Notes: generated by a model from the letters alone, not told the origin. Positions 8,125 to 18,483 are shown, counted from the stretch's first letter. The stretch: DNA of 64,000 nt from Clostridium sp. JN-9 (GCF_004103695.1 NZ_CP035280.1:3100001-3164000), one strand, 5' to 3'. Numbers and translations are program-made.

Positions 8125-9135
8125 TTAAATTAAGTTCTTATCATATTTAGTTATTTTAGCTGCTTTCTTCCACTCATCTATCTTTGCCGAAAATGCACTT
8201 TGTTTTGCATTGTTAAGCAAATTACCTTTTATAGTTTCTTTTACTGAATCAAAAGGTTTAACAGGGTATTCATTTTTTGTTTTTACCCAAATTATATGAT
8301 ATCCAAATTGTGTCTGCACAGGACCCGATATCTGGCCTGGTCTCAATGCCATTGCAGCAGCCATAAATTGCGGATCTAATCCTGAATTTACGTAATTCAC
8401 TGTGCCAAGGTCTCCGCCACTAGCCTTTGAACCTGTATCAATAGATACTTCCTTTGCTACATCAGCGAATTTCTCACCTTTATCTAATCTTGCCTTTACC
8501 TTCTTAGCTTCATCTTCAGTTTTTACTAATATATGAGCTACATCCATTGTATCCGGCTTTTCAGTAAATTCTGTCTGATGACCATTATAATATTCCTTTA
8601 TCTTGGCATCCTCCACCTTTACATTCTTTGTTACATTATCAGCAACTTTACTTATTATAATTTGATTCTTAAGATATGCTTTTAATGAGGCCTCTGTAAA
8701 TCCAGCTGATTTTAAAGAATTTGTAAATGCTGTTGTATCATTGCCATATACTTTTTTTATTTCATCATACTTACTATTTGTTTCTTTAGTAAGTGCCGCA
8801 TCATCAGGAACTAATTTTAATTCTTTTGCCTTTTGTAATAGAAGCTTTTCAGTTATCAATTGATCTAGTAACTGACCCTTCTGATCCTTTAAGGTAGCCT
8901 GAGCATCTGAATTGCTTGCATAGTTATCTCCATATTGGGATTTCAGCTGTGCAGTCACCTGGGCTAACTGTGGGTCTCCATCCAGTTCTCCCCTTGTTAT
9001 TTTCTCTCCATTAACCTTAGCAACTGTACTTTTTGCAATAGCTTCTGGTGTTTTAGCTACCATGTTACATGCAGATAGTGATAATGAAAATACTACAACA
9101 AGAGCAGCACTGATGAGTCTTTTTGTACTTTTCAC
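8125..9135 (-). CDS. prsA: Foldase lipoprotein PrsA, parvulin-type peptidyl-prolyl isomerase
   Basis: 336 residues from the GTG at 9135, chosen because GGGGGAAA lies 6-8 bases upstream and because it gives a clean lipoprotein signal peptide (VKSTKRLISAALVVVFSLSL, then SAC as the lipobox cysteine). A SurA_N-like helical region follows, then a parvulin domain at about residues 195-290: MDVAHILVKTEDEAKKV, SGGDLGTVNY, GQISGPVQTQFGYHIIWVK. PrsA folds exported proteins on the outer face of the membrane. An in-frame upstream ATG at 9186 exists but lacks a good ribosome site and would spoil the signal peptide. Confidence 0.92.
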   Translation of the reverse strand: MKSTKRLISAALVVVFSLSLSACNMVAKTPEAIAKSTVAKVNGEKITRGELDGDPQLAQVTAQLKSQYGDNYASNSDAQATLKDQKGQLLDQLITEKLLLQKAKELKLVPDDAALTKETNSKYDEIKKVYGNDTTAFTNSLKSAGFTEASLKAYLKNQIIISKVADNVTKNVKVEDAKIKEYYNGHQTEFTEKPDTMDVAHILVKTEDEAKKVKARLDKGEKFADVAKEVSIDTGSKASGGDLGTVNYVNSGLDPQFMAAAMALRPGQISGPVQTQFGYHIIWVKTKNEYPVKPFDSVKETIKGNLLNNAKQSAFSAKIDEWKKAAKITKYDKNLI

Positions 9136-9222
9136 TCTATTTTCCCCCGTTCTAAATGTGATAAATATTATTTGACATAAAAACATTCTAGCACAAATAT
9201 AGTATTACTTCAAAGATTACTT

Positions 9223-9231
9223 TAAAGTTTC
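9223..9231. repeat. Target-site duplication, left side of IS copy 1
   Basis: TTAAAGTTT, repeated exactly at 10835-10843 on the other side of the element. The 9-bp length is seen directly. Confidence 0.9.
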
Positions 9232-10834
9232 AGAGATTTCGCATCTAAATTCCAGTAAAAGATTTACTTTTACTGGAATTGTATTTTATTGTACTTTCTT
9301 ACATGGCTGGTAAATCAACAGACCGATATGTCGAAAAAATAGTTATAATTACCCTTACCCTAAGAAATTTTAATAATCGATTTCCAATTTTATTTTTATA
9401 TTAAGTCTTTTTAAATATTGGATTATTCCAGTTGTCATCTATAGTAAATCTTTCATCTTTTATATCTTCAATAATATCTATTTGAAGCATCCGTTTCTTT
9501 CTAAAACCTCTGATACATCTAAAAAAATATAACTGCATCAGATTAAACGCTATAATTATAAACATCAGTACTGTCTCTACGCCCGTAGGGCTATGAAGAA
9601 AGCAATGATCTAAATGCCATTCTGTTTTAAGCTGATGAAAGGCATTATTTTCTATATCCCACCTCTTGTGCATTATCTTCCACAAGGTTTCTACTGAGGC
9701 AAATTTGTCTGTTGTTATAATCCAGCCTTCTTTAATTTCTACCTTATCTCCAGTATGAATTTCTTCTATAAACCTTATAAATCTAACTTTGATAGTCGGA
9801 TCTGATATTTCAAAATTATCTTCATCCCAAGCTTTAATTTTGGTATAGTCTTTACTTCCCTGCTTTACAATCCATTTCTTATCAGCCTCACGGCGCTTAA
9901 ATAGAGCTAATGCATCCTTTACAATGAGAAGACGCTCATCTTTAACTCTTACTACTGCATTCATTCCTATTGAAAGGACTTCTTTTATCCAAGTAGATTT
10001 ACAATATAAAGCATCAGCTACTATAATATCGGCAAAATGGTGATATTTACGATATAATTTTTTTATTAATCTTATACCTCCGGTGATTTCACCTTCATCT
10101 TTATTCGAACTATCTTTCTTAGGTTCAAGCATTTCTTGTCCTAAAATAACATGGGGATCCGAACCTACGGTAGTACAAACTACAGATCTGTGGAAATGAC
10201 GAGTAGTGCCATCCTTATTCTTTCGTGAAAGACATTTGTCACAAAATTTTTTAGCACTTTCAAATAATTCTACACCATCTACAGCAACTACCTTTAAGCC
10301 ATCTATGGTACCATTTCTAAATATCTTATTTTTTATCGTAGTTCTAATTATACTATCATGAATATTTTTCAAACCATTCAAATCAAAATCACTTAAGCAG
10401 CGCCTAACGGCATCAATGTGAATCATTTTAGTGTTTTTAGGTAATACTTTTTTAAATTTACCTTTTTTAAGCCAATGCTCTAACCTGTTGAAACTTCTTA
10501 TTTGAAGCATAAATCCAAACAAAACTACAAAGGTGATTGTTGAAATTTTTACTAGAGATTTTATCTTTTTATCCTCTAAGGTATTGATTTTTTCACCTAT
10601 ATCGTATACTTTATTAATATAGGTGAGCATTTGTTTTAAATAACTTTTATTCATCTTAAGGCATCCTTTCTATTGTGTTGTGCAAAACTATTATAAAAAG
10701 GATGCTTTTATTATGCAAATTTTTTTTATAATTTCCAGTAGAAATCGGATTTTACAATGTTTTTATTAAATACTAGCAAATCAATATAAATCAGCGGGCT
10801 GCGCCCTAAAACTTTTTTAGGTGCTAAACTTCTG
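9232..10834 (-). mobile_element. Insertion sequence copy 1 (IS4-like DDE element, 1603 bp)
   Basis: Bounded by imperfect terminal inverted repeats: CAGAGATTT.GCATCTAAA at the 9232 end and CAGAAGTTTAGCACCTAAA (minus strand) at the 10834 end, and flanked by a perfect 9-bp direct repeat TTAAAGTTT. It carries one transposase gene and recurs in opposite orientation at 58356-59959. The two copies encode the same protein and differ only in the short non-coding 3' end (one substitution and one single-base indel). A 12-bp hairpin TTCCAGTAAAAG/CTTTTACTGGAA lies at about 9250-9280. Exact family is not certain; IS4 or an unclassified relative. Confidence 0.92.
9401..10654 (-). CDS. DDE transposase of IS copy 1
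   Basis: 417 residues, same sequence as the protein at 58536-59789. An all-helical N-terminus is followed by an RNase H-like catalytic core: D126 in KVVAVDGVELFES, D214 in DIIVADALYCKSTW, and E335 in KRWDIENNAFHQLKTEW, which resembles the YREK region of IS4-group transposases. There is a cysteine pair CDKC (139-142) in the insertion after the first D. It catalyses cut-and-paste movement of the element. Ribosome site GAAAGGATG lies just before the ATG. The gene looks intact. Confidence 0.9.
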   Translation of the reverse strand: MNKSYLKQMLTYINKVYDIGEKINTLEDKKIKSLVKISTITFVVLFGFMLQIRSFNRLEHWLKKGKFKKVLPKNTKMIHIDAVRRCLSDFDLNGLKNIHDSIIRTTIKNKIFRNGTIDGLKVVAVDGVELFESAKKFCDKCLSRKNKDGTTRHFHRSVVCTTVGSDPHVILGQEMLEPKKDSSNKDEGEITGGIRLIKKLYRKYHHFADIIVADALYCKSTWIKEVLSIGMNAVVRVKDERLLIVKDALALFKRREADKKWIVKQGSKDYTKIKAWDEDNFEISDPTIKVRFIRFIEEIHTGDKVEIKEGWIITTDKFASVETLWKIMHKRWDIENNAFHQLKTEWHLDHCFLHSPTGVETVLMFIIIAFNLMQLYFFRCIRGFRKKRMLQIDIIEDIKDERFTIDDNWNNPIFKKT

Positions 10835-10843
10835 TTAAAGTTT
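10835..10843. repeat. Target-site duplication, right side of IS copy 1
   Basis: TTAAAGTTT, the exact partner of 9223-9231. Its last two bases are part of the mfd stop codon (10842-10844). Confidence 0.9.
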
Positions 10844-13800
10844 AACTAAAATTTGATATTTTATTCATAAACTCAAATAATTCTTTTAAATCTTTTAGTT
10901 TTTCCTCTTTCTTAATGTCTTTCATTGTATATCCAAAGGAAGGCTGTTCGCCAAGCTTAAATACTATTCTTTTTGAATAATTTTTAATAAGAGCACTTGA
11001 TAAATTTTGATTTAGTCTGTCCTTTCCATCAAAAATAATAATCACTTCTTCTTTTCTTTCCTTTATTTCTAAAATCCCTAATTTTTTTCCTATGCTTCTT
11101 ATATATGAGATGTCCATAAGATTTTGCACAGACTGAGGAATGTCAGAAAACCTATCCACAAGTTCATCCTGAATATCCATCATATCATCATAGGATTCTA
11201 TTGCTGCTATTTTCTTGTATATCTCTATCTTTTGAACCTCATCATTAATATATTCACTAGGAATATATGCATCCACCTTTAATTCTACAGTAGTTTCAAC
11301 TGGCTCTTTACTTATTTCTCCCTTTACTAATTTTATGGTATCATCCAGCATTCTGCAGTATAAATCATATCCAATAGCAGCCATATGGCCATGCTGTGCA
11401 GACCCCATCATATTTCCTGCTCCTCTTATTTCTAAGTCTTTTAAAGCTATTTTAAATCCAGATCCTAGTTCAGTGAAGTCCTTTATTGCTTTTAATCTCT
11501 TTTCAGCTACTTCCGTTAATATCTTATCCTTTCTGTAAGTTAAATAACAATATGCAATCCTGTTCGTCCTTCCAACACGCCCCCTAAGCTGATACAGCTG
11601 TGACAAGCCCATTTTATCAGAATCGAATATAATCATAGTATTAACATTTTGAATATCCATGCCAGTTTCAATGATTGTAGTTGATACTAAGATATCGTAC
11701 TCATTTCTCATAAAATCTACAATCACATTTTCAAGTTCTCTCTCACCCATTTGTCCGTGTGCCACTGCTACTCTAGCCTCTGGTACAAGTTTTGAAATGT
11801 ATGCTGAAATCTCCTGAATAGTCTCCACCCTGTTATATACAAAGTACACCTGACCCCCACGGCTTAGTTCCCTTAAAATGGCATCTCTGATCAGCTGGTC
11901 ATTATACTCCACCACATAAGTCTGTACAGGATATCTTTCTTCAGGAGGCGTTTCAATAACGCTGATATCTCTAACTCCAACTAAGGACATATGCAGTGTT
12001 CTTGGAATAGGTGTAGCGCTCAAAGTTAAAACATCTACGTTTTTCTTAAAGCTTTTGATTTTTTCTTTATGGGCAACGCCAAATCTTTGCTCTTCATCTA
12101 TTATTAAAAGCCCTAAATCTTTAAATTTAACATCTTTTTGAATAATCCTATGGGTACCTATTAAAATATCCACATTCCCTTCTTTAACAGCCTTCAATGT
12201 GGCTTTCTGCTGTGCTGCAGTTCTAAATCTGCTTATCATTTCAATTTTAACTGGGAAATCGGAAAATCTCTGTATAAAATTATTATAATGCTGCTGTGCA
12301 AGTATTGTGGTAGGAACAAGGAAAGCAACTTGTTTTCCATCCATAACAGCCTTAAAAGCCGCTCTAACAGCCACCTCTGTCTTTCCATAGCCTACATCTC
12401 CGCATAAAAGTCTATCCATTGATTTTTCTGATTCCATATCTTTTTTTATTTCACTAATTGATGTTAACTGATCTGGAGTTTCCTCATAAGGGAATTCATC
12501 TTCAAATTGTTTCTGCCATACTGTGTCCTTTGAATATTTAAACCCTTTTAAAGTGGAACGTATAGCATATAATTTTACTAAATCTTCTGCAATTTCTTCT
12601 ATGGACCTTTTCACTTTTCTTTTTGCTTTAGCCCATTCAGATCCTCCCAGTTTATTTATTTTTGGATTTTTTCCCTCACTTCCTATGTACTTCTGTACTA
12701 AGTCCAGCTGTTCCACTGGTACATAGAGCTTATCTTCATTATCATAGCTTAATTCCAGATAGTCTTTTTTTATACCTTCTACCTCTAACTGCTTTATGCC
12801 CTTATAAACTCCAATTCCGTGATTAACATGTACTACGTAGTCTCCAGGTTTAAGCTCAGTAAAGCTTTTAATTTTGCTTATTCCTTTTTTATTTATCCTG
12901 GAGGAAGTTTTCCTTTTAGCCTCGCCAAAAACTTCTTTATCTGAAATAACGCATACCTTATAAACAGGGAACTCAAAACCGCTTAAAAGGCTCCCAAATG
13001 TTATTATCACTTCTCCAGGCTCTATTTTCCTTACCACATCTTTGTAAGAACTTTCAATGTCTCTGTCTCTCAAAGTATTTACAAGTCTCTCTCCTCTAGG
13101 TCTTGTACCAGAGAGTATTAAAGTTTTATACCCTTTGCTTTTTCTATCCTTAATATCCTCTATTAACAGATCCAGCTGGCCATGATAATTATGTAATGTT
13201 ATTTGAGAAAAGCTTACAATAGATTTTGGTTGTAAAATGCTGGCAGCCTTAGAAATAAAATCTGTGGTAATAATATTGCTGCTTTCAATTTTTTCAATAA
13301 TAGACTGTTTATTAATTAAAAGATTGCTCTGTGATGATAATATATCTCCTCTCTGTAAAAAGCTTTTGTAGTTTTCTTCAAATTCATAATATATACTATC
13401 AAGTTTACCCTTACATCTTTGTATATCATCTACCACAATCATGCTGTTCTTCACATAGTCAAAAAAGGTGCATCTCTTTTTATAAAAATATGGCAGATAG
13501 CTGTCAATATTTTCAAATGTACCCGTTTCTAAAAGTGCTTCTAAATTTTTATTTACTATTTCATTTAACTTTTTTACAGCCTCTTTTTCCTTCTTCTTTT
13601 TAAAAACCTGCTCCATTTCATTGAAATCTTTTTTTATACAGTCATAACCATACTTTAAATCATCCTGGGTCAGTATAATTTCTTTTGCCGGAAATATCTC
13701 CACATGGTCAACCTTTTCAATGCTTCTTTGAGATTCTGTATTAAAGCTCCTAATGGAATCAACTTCATCATCAAAAAGTTCTATTCTAAATGGTTCCATG

Positions 13801-14363
13801 GAAGTAGGAGGGTAAATATCTATTATACCCCCCCTTAAAGAAAATTGACCTTTAGCTTCAACCAATTCAACTTTCTCATATCCACATTGGATTAACTTGC
13901 TGCTAAAATCATATAAATTGATTATATCCCCTACTTTAAATTCAAAGGAATAGTTATTATAATACTCACTTGGGATATATTGCGGCGCCAGGCATTCGAT
14001 TGAGGAAACAATGATTTTCTTTCCAGGCTTTAAAATCTCTTTTAATACTTTTAACCTTTCCCATCTTAAGTCACTGGATATAGCATCAATATTATAAAAC
14101 ACTATCTCTTTAGTGGGAAAATAAAAGCATTCTGGTATGTATAAGGATAAGTCCTCGTATAAATTTTTTGCCTCCATGTCACTATGTGTTAAGACTAGGA
14201 ATGGCTTGTCTATTTCTTCATACAAGCCATTTATTAAATAACTCCTGGCCGAATCTGAAACCCCAAAAATACTCAGAGGAAACTTATTCTTCTTAATATT
14301 CGCTAATGCTGATTTAAATTCATTACTTTCCTTAAGAGGTTGTGTAATTCCAACCAATCTCAT
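10842..14363 (-). CDS. mfd: Transcription-repair coupling factor Mfd
   Basis: 1173 residues, normal length. The N-terminal UvrB-like module (GGIIDIYPPTSMEPFRIELF) leads to the RNA polymerase-interaction domain with LKPGDYVVHVNHGIGVYKGI, then the RecG-like motor: Walker A LLCGDVGYGKTEVAVRAAF, DEEQRFG box, LSATPIPRTLHMSL, and TGMDIQNVNTMIIFDSDKMG; the TRG motif region follows. Mfd pushes stalled RNA polymerase off DNA lesions and recruits UvrA. The gene follows pth by 18 bp, with GGGGGCGG before the ATG. The stop codon survives although IS copy 1 landed right on it. Confidence 0.97.
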   Translation of the reverse strand: MRLVGITQPLKESNEFKSALANIKKNKFPLSIFGVSDSARSYLINGLYEEIDKPFLVLTHSDMEAKNLYEDLSLYIPECFYFPTKEIVFYNIDAISSDLRWERLKVLKEILKPGKKIIVSSIECLAPQYIPSEYYNNYSFEFKVGDIINLYDFSSKLIQCGYEKVELVEAKGQFSLRGGIIDIYPPTSMEPFRIELFDDEVDSIRSFNTESQRSIEKVDHVEIFPAKEIILTQDDLKYGYDCIKKDFNEMEQVFKKKKEKEAVKKLNEIVNKNLEALLETGTFENIDSYLPYFYKKRCTFFDYVKNSMIVVDDIQRCKGKLDSIYYEFEENYKSFLQRGDILSSQSNLLINKQSIIEKIESSNIITTDFISKAASILQPKSIVSFSQITLHNYHGQLDLLIEDIKDRKSKGYKTLILSGTRPRGERLVNTLRDRDIESSYKDVVRKIEPGEVIITFGSLLSGFEFPVYKVCVISDKEVFGEAKRKTSSRINKKGISKIKSFTELKPGDYVVHVNHGIGVYKGIKQLEVEGIKKDYLELSYDNEDKLYVPVEQLDLVQKYIGSEGKNPKINKLGGSEWAKAKRKVKRSIEEIAEDLVKLYAIRSTLKGFKYSKDTVWQKQFEDEFPYEETPDQLTSISEIKKDMESEKSMDRLLCGDVGYGKTEVAVRAAFKAVMDGKQVAFLVPTTILAQQHYNNFIQRFSDFPVKIEMISRFRTAAQQKATLKAVKEGNVDILIGTHRIIQKDVKFKDLGLLIIDEEQRFGVAHKEKIKSFKKNVDVLTLSATPIPRTLHMSLVGVRDISVIETPPEERYPVQTYVVEYNDQLIRDAILRELSRGGQVYFVYNRVETIQEISAYISKLVPEARVAVAHGQMGERELENVIVDFMRNEYDILVSTTIIETGMDIQNVNTMIIFDSDKMGLSQLYQLRGRVGRTNRIAYCYLTYRKDKILTEVAEKRLKAIKDFTELGSGFKIALKDLEIRGAGNMMGSAQHGHMAAIGYDLYCRMLDDTIKLVKGEISKEPVETTVELKVDAYIPSEYINDEVQKIEIYKKIAAIESYDDMMDIQDELVDRFSDIPQSVQNLMDISYIRSIGKKLGILEIKERKEEVIIIFDGKDRLNQNLSSALIKNYSKRIVFKLGEQPSFGYTMKDIKKEEKLKDLKELFEFMNKISNFS

Positions 14364-14381
14364 TAAATTCCGCCCCCTAAC

Positions 14382-14948
14382 CTACTCCGCTTTATATCCA
14401 TTATATTTATTCATTGCTTCTTCTAAACTAGTCTCCATTATTTCCTCTACAGCCAATAATGCTGTTTCTAAGGTCTCATCTAAAACCTTTCTTTCTTCTT
14501 CAGAGAACCTTCCAAGTACATATGAAACTAGATTTTCCTTTGGCTGTCCAACTCCAATTTTTATTCTTGGAAATGAATCTGTACCAAGGTTTAATATTAT
14601 ATTTTTTATTCCATTATGACCGCCTGCACTACCTTTGCCTCTTATTCTCAACCTTCCTACAGGAATGCTTATGTCATCATATATTATTATTATTTTATCT
14701 AAATCAATTTTATAAAAATTTACTGCCTCCCTGACACTTTCACCACTTAAATTCATATATGTTGATGGTTTCAACAATAGAACCTTTTCTCTGCCTATAT
14801 ATCCCTCTCCATATATTCCTTTAAATTTTACCCTATTTAATTCAATATTATACTTTCTGCTTAATAAATCAATTGTATCAAATCCAACGTTATGTCTTGT
14901 TTTTTCATATTCTCGTCCTATATTGCCTAATCCAACTATTAGATACAT
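14382..14948 (-). CDS. pth: Peptidyl-tRNA hydrolase
   Basis: 188 residues. [20 protein letters not shown] carries the conserved catalytic histidine region ([10 protein letters not shown]), followed by [13 protein letters not shown] and the [20 protein letters not shown] block with HNGIKN. Pth frees tRNA from peptidyl-tRNAs that drop off the ribosome. I chose ATG 14948 because AGGAG lies nine bases upstream; a TTG three codons earlier overlaps that site. mfd follows in the same direction. Confidence 0.95.
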   Translation of the reverse strand: MYLIVGLGNIGREYEKTRHNVGFDTIDLLSRKYNIELNRVKFKGIYGEGYIGREKVLLLKPSTYMNLSGESVREAVNFYKIDLDKIIIIYDDISIPVGRLRIRGKGSAGGHNGIKNIILNLGTDSFPRIKIGVGQPKENLVSYVLGRFSEEERKVLDETLETALLAVEEIMETSLEEAMNKYNGYKAE

Positions 14949-15024
14949 CTTTTTCAACTCCTAAACAATAAATTCCACTTTTTGATTATACACTTTTTTT
15001 TATATAATATATACTTTTAAAATC

Positions 15025-15053
15025 TAAATAAATAAGAGACCTTATATGGTCTC
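15025..15053 (-). terminator. Terminator of htrA
   Basis: Minus strand GGAGACC - ATATAA - GGTCTC followed by TTATTTATTT, directly after the htrA stop codon. Confidence 0.75.
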
Positions 15054-16232
15054 CTATTTATTAGTGTCCTTCATTTCTGATAAAACTATATTGTACTGAA
15101 CTATCTTGCCATTTCTCCATACTTTGCATGATACTGTATCACCAATTTTGTGAGAATCAATTATATCCGCTAGATCTTCAAACTTTGTTACTTTCTTTCC
15201 ATCTAATTCTACTATTATATCTGTTGGCTTTATACCAGCTTTATAAGCTCCGCTGTCTTTAACTACCTCTTTAACATATACTCCCTGAACTTTGTTTGCA
15301 TCAGAAATGATACTTTGTCCGTAAATTCCTATAAATGGTCTGCTTACAACTTTACCATAGTTCATTAATGATTTCACAATATCTTTTGTTTCATTTATAG
15401 AAATTGCAAATCCCATTCCCTCTGCACCTTGCTCTGTTCCCAATTTAAGGCTGTTAATTCCTATAACCTCTCCAGCCTCATTACACAATGCCCCGCCGCT
15501 ATTGCCGGGATTAATAGCTGCATCAGTTTGGAGAACTTTATAAATTGCTCCCTGATAACTAATTTTTCTATTTAGAGCACTAACAATTCCAGCAGTTACA
15601 CTTCCAGCAAATTCTTCACCTAAAGGATTACCTATTGCTATTGCTAAATCACCCACTTTTACCTTAGATGAATCTCCAAATTTGGCTACTGGAAGGTTTT
15701 GAGCTTCTACTTTAATAACAGCTAAATCTGACCTTGCATCAGCTCCTACTAATTTTGCATCTAGGGTTTTCCCGCTGGATAGTCTTACAACTATTTTTTC
15801 AGATCCTGCAATTACATGGTTATTTGTAACAATATACCCATTTGGGTCAAAAATAATACCAGAACCGCTGCTTTCATCCTGTGGTCCGAAAAAACCATCA
15901 ACCTTATTGCTTATACCTACTACAGCAGGCCCTACAGCTTCCGCTACCTTATTGATTGCATTTTTAGGTATATCTGCGGTTTTAGTATCTCCTTGTTGAA
16001 ACATAGATTGATTGTTAGGAGTTAACACCCTTGCTGAGTACTTCTTATCAACAATATATGCGCCTACTGCTCCACCTATGGCTGCTGATGCAATAATTAT
16101 ACATACTAATTTAAAAAATCCTTTAATTCTTCCATGTCTGTTATTATTTCGAAATTTGATTTTGCCTTCTTCATTTAATACACTTTCCCATTGAACATCC
16201 TTAACTTTATTTAAGTCACTATCTCCCAACAT
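15054..16232 (-). CDS. htrA: HtrA/DegP-type membrane serine protease with PDZ domain
   Basis: 392 residues. Cytoplasmic N-terminus, one membrane helix at about 43-62 (LVCIIIASAAIGGAVGAYIV), then a trypsin-like domain with the triad His (VTNNHVIAG), Asp (DARSDLAVIKV) and Ser (NPGNSGGAL), and a PDZ domain at about 300-385 (GVYVKEVVKDSGAYKAGIKP). These proteases degrade or refold damaged exported proteins. The gene follows the histidine kinase at 33 bp, so it probably belongs to the response regulator/kinase operon, as in other clostridia. Confidence 0.94.
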   Translation of the reverse strand: MLGDSDLNKVKDVQWESVLNEEGKIKFRNNNRHGRIKGFFKLVCIIIASAAIGGAVGAYIVDKKYSARVLTPNNQSMFQQGDTKTADIPKNAINKVAEAVGPAVVGISNKVDGFFGPQDESSGSGIIFDPNGYIVTNNHVIAGSEKIVVRLSSGKTLDAKLVGADARSDLAVIKVEAQNLPVAKFGDSSKVKVGDLAIAIGNPLGEEFAGSVTAGIVSALNRKISYQGAIYKVLQTDAAINPGNSGGALCNEAGEVIGINSLKLGTEQGAEGMGFAISINETKDIVKSLMNYGKVVSRPFIGIYGQSIISDANKVQGVYVKEVVKDSGAYKAGIKPTDIIVELDGKKVTKFEDLADIIDSHKIGDTVSCKVWRNGKIVQYNIVLSEMKDTNK

Positions 16233-16265
16233 AATACACCTCCCAGCTTTTCAATATAATCAAAT

Positions 16266-17684
16266 CTATCTGGACACAGTTTTTAAAGTAAAAGTAAATT
16301 CTACTCCCTCAGGCATTTTGTTTTCAACCCAAATGTCTTCACCATGCTGAGTCAGTATGCTTCTTACTATTGGTAACCCCAGTCCTGTACTAACTTTATT
16401 TGATCTGGATTTATCTCCTTTGTAAAATCTATCCCAAACATGCTTTATATCTTCTTCAGGAATATTGTTCCCGTTATTGTAGATGGAAATCTGAGCTTTA
16501 TTGCCCTTTGTTCTGGTAGTTATATTAACAGTACCGCCATCTTTAACATATTTAATTGCATTATCCAAAAGATTGGTAACAACTTGTGTTATTCTATCCT
16601 TATCACCATAAACATACAAGTTATCATTTTGAAAACACACATCAACAATTAATTTTTTATCTTTAATTTTCGTTTCAAATTTTATAACACTTAACCTTAT
16701 TATTTCATTAATATCTATTTCCTCAATTTTTAATTTAAACTGACCAGCATCAATTGAGGAAAGATCTAATAGCTCATTTACCAATCTGGTAAGTCTCTGA
16801 GTCTCCTCATAAGCTATTTTTAAATAATACACTTCTTTATCTTTAGGTATTACTCCATCTATTATACCGCTTATAAAACCTTTAATAGATGTTATAGGTG
16901 ATCTTATCTCATGTGACACATTAGAAATAAAATCCCTTCTGTTTTTTTCAACTTTCTCTAATGAATCAGCCATAGAGTTAAAAGACTCAGCAAGTTCTCC
17001 TATTTCGTCATTGGAATTAATATCCACTCTCTTATTAACCTCTCCCTTTGAGATTTTGTCAGCAACATAATTAATCTTTGCTAATGGTTTTATTATTATT
17101 TTCTGGGAGAAGAAATAAATAACGAAATTAGAAGCTACAATAGCCAGAACAGCTGATATCCATATAATCAGGTACACTCTTTTCAAAGGTCCTTTAATTT
17201 CATCAATTGATGTATGCATAATAATGGCACCCTTGAAGGTTCCCGTATCAGAAAATATTGGTATTTCCAAAGAGTGTACAGGAGTTTTAAAAGCACCACC
17301 ATATAATCCTCTTTTTTCAACAATATGATTTAGCCTAAGTTCTTCTAAATCACTTGTAAGTATCTGATTAACAGAGATTTTATTTTGGCTGCTGTTTGAA
17401 ACGGCATAAACATAGCCATAATTATCTGCAAGCCAGATATTAGTGGATAAATAATTGCCTATATAAGATAATATATCATTTATTTTTTCTGCAGACATAT
17501 CATGATCTATGTACTGTTGTGCTGCATTTCCTATTAATTTAGATTCAGCCAGAAGCTGAGATTTCCTCTGATTATAATAATAGCTGTCAAACCATATTGA
17601 CAGAACAGCAGCAGTAGTAATAAAACTAACAGCAATTATTGCGGTGAATGTTATAACCATTTTGGAAAACACGGTTTTTTTCAT
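16266..17684 (-). CDS. Sensor histidine kinase (HAMP, HisKA, HATPase_c)
   Basis: 472 residues. Membrane helices at about 10-29 and 168-190 frame an extracellular sensor region of some 140 residues. A HAMP linker (INYVADKISKGEVNKRVDIN) is followed by the H-box FISNVSHEIRSPITSIKGF (phospho-acceptor His), N-box TNLLDNAIKYVKDGG and G-box STGLGLPIVRS. It should autophosphorylate and pass phosphate to the response regulator that starts upstream. The start ATG overlaps the end of that regulator (2-bp gap), a typical translationally coupled pair. Ligand not predictable; the link with htrA suggests envelope stress. Confidence 0.92.
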   Translation of the reverse strand: MKKTVFSKMVITFTAIIAVSFITTAAVLSIWFDSYYYNQRKSQLLAESKLIGNAAQQYIDHDMSAEKINDILSYIGNYLSTNIWLADNYGYVYAVSNSSQNKISVNQILTSDLEELRLNHIVEKRGLYGGAFKTPVHSLEIPIFSDTGTFKGAIIMHTSIDEIKGPLKRVYLIIWISAVLAIVASNFVIYFFSQKIIIKPLAKINYVADKISKGEVNKRVDINSNDEIGELAESFNSMADSLEKVEKNRRDFISNVSHEIRSPITSIKGFISGIIDGVIPKDKEVYYLKIAYEETQRLTRLVNELLDLSSIDAGQFKLKIEEIDINEIIRLSVIKFETKIKDKKLIVDVCFQNDNLYVYGDKDRITQVVTNLLDNAIKYVKDGGTVNITTRTKGNKAQISIYNNGNNIPEEDIKHVWDRFYKGDKSRSNKVSTGLGLPIVRSILTQHGEDIWVENKMPEGVEFTFTLKTVSR

Positions 17685-17686
17685 TG

Positions 17687-18373
17687 CTATTTCACCTCAA
17701 ACTTATACCCAACACCCCATACTGTTTCTATCTGCCAGTTTTCTCCCTTTTCTAATTTTTCTCTTAATCTTTTCACATGAACATCTACTGTTCTGGAATC
17801 TCCAGGATAATCATATCCCCATACTTCACAAAGCAGCTGTTCCCTAGTAAATACCCTGTTCTTATTGCTTGCAAGGTAATACAATAATTCAAATTCCTTT
17901 GGAGGCATTTTAATTTCTTTACCATTATAAACTACTGAATATGAATTAATGTCTATAGTCAAATCCTGAAATTTAATTATCTCCTTATTATCATTATCCG
18001 TATTATATCTTCTTAATACTGCCTTGACTCTGGCCAGCAGTTCTTTTGGTTCAAATGGCTTAACTATATAATCATCTGCACCCAGCTCCAATCCAAGTAC
18101 CTTATCAAAAGTTTCTCCCTTAGCAGTAAGCATTATTACAGATGTTGAATAATCCTTTCTTATCCACTTTAAAACATCAATACCATCTATATGAGGCAGC
18201 ATTATGTCAAGTAAAACTAAATCAGGCTTATATTCTAAAAACATTTCTTCTGCTATTTTTCCATCATGGCAAACCCTTGTTGAATATCCGGCACTTTCAA
18301 CATACATTTTTATAACTTCACATATATTTTCGTCATCATCAACAATTAGAATTTTACCGATTTTACCATCCAT
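17687..18373 (-). CDS. Response regulator, OmpR/PhoB family
   Basis: 228 residues. Receiver domain 1-120 with acidic pair in ILIVDDDENICEV, phospho-acceptor Asp in DLVLLDIMLPHIDG, Thr in VIMLTAKGE and Lys in IVKPFEPKEL. Winged-helix DNA-binding domain 130-228 with FTREQLLCEVWGYDYPGDSR and TVDVHVKRLREKLEKG. First gene of the regulator-kinase-htrA group; ribosome site AGGAGGAAA. Confidence 0.94.
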   Translation of the reverse strand: MDGKIGKILIVDDDENICEVIKMYVESAGYSTRVCHDGKIAEEMFLEYKPDLVLLDIMLPHIDGIDVLKWIRKDYSTSVIMLTAKGETFDKVLGLELGADDYIVKPFEPKELLARVKAVLRRYNTDNDNKEIIKFQDLTIDINSYSVVYNGKEIKMPPKEFELLYYLASNKNRVFTREQLLCEVWGYDYPGDSRTVDVHVKRLREKLEKGENWQIETVWGVGYKFEVK

Positions 18374-18483
18374 TTAATTTTCCTCCTAAATAGTCATATA
18401 TATTTAATTTACCATATAATCTATACACAATGTGTTCCATTTTATAAAAGTTACAAATTATTTACTTAATATATAATAAGATT

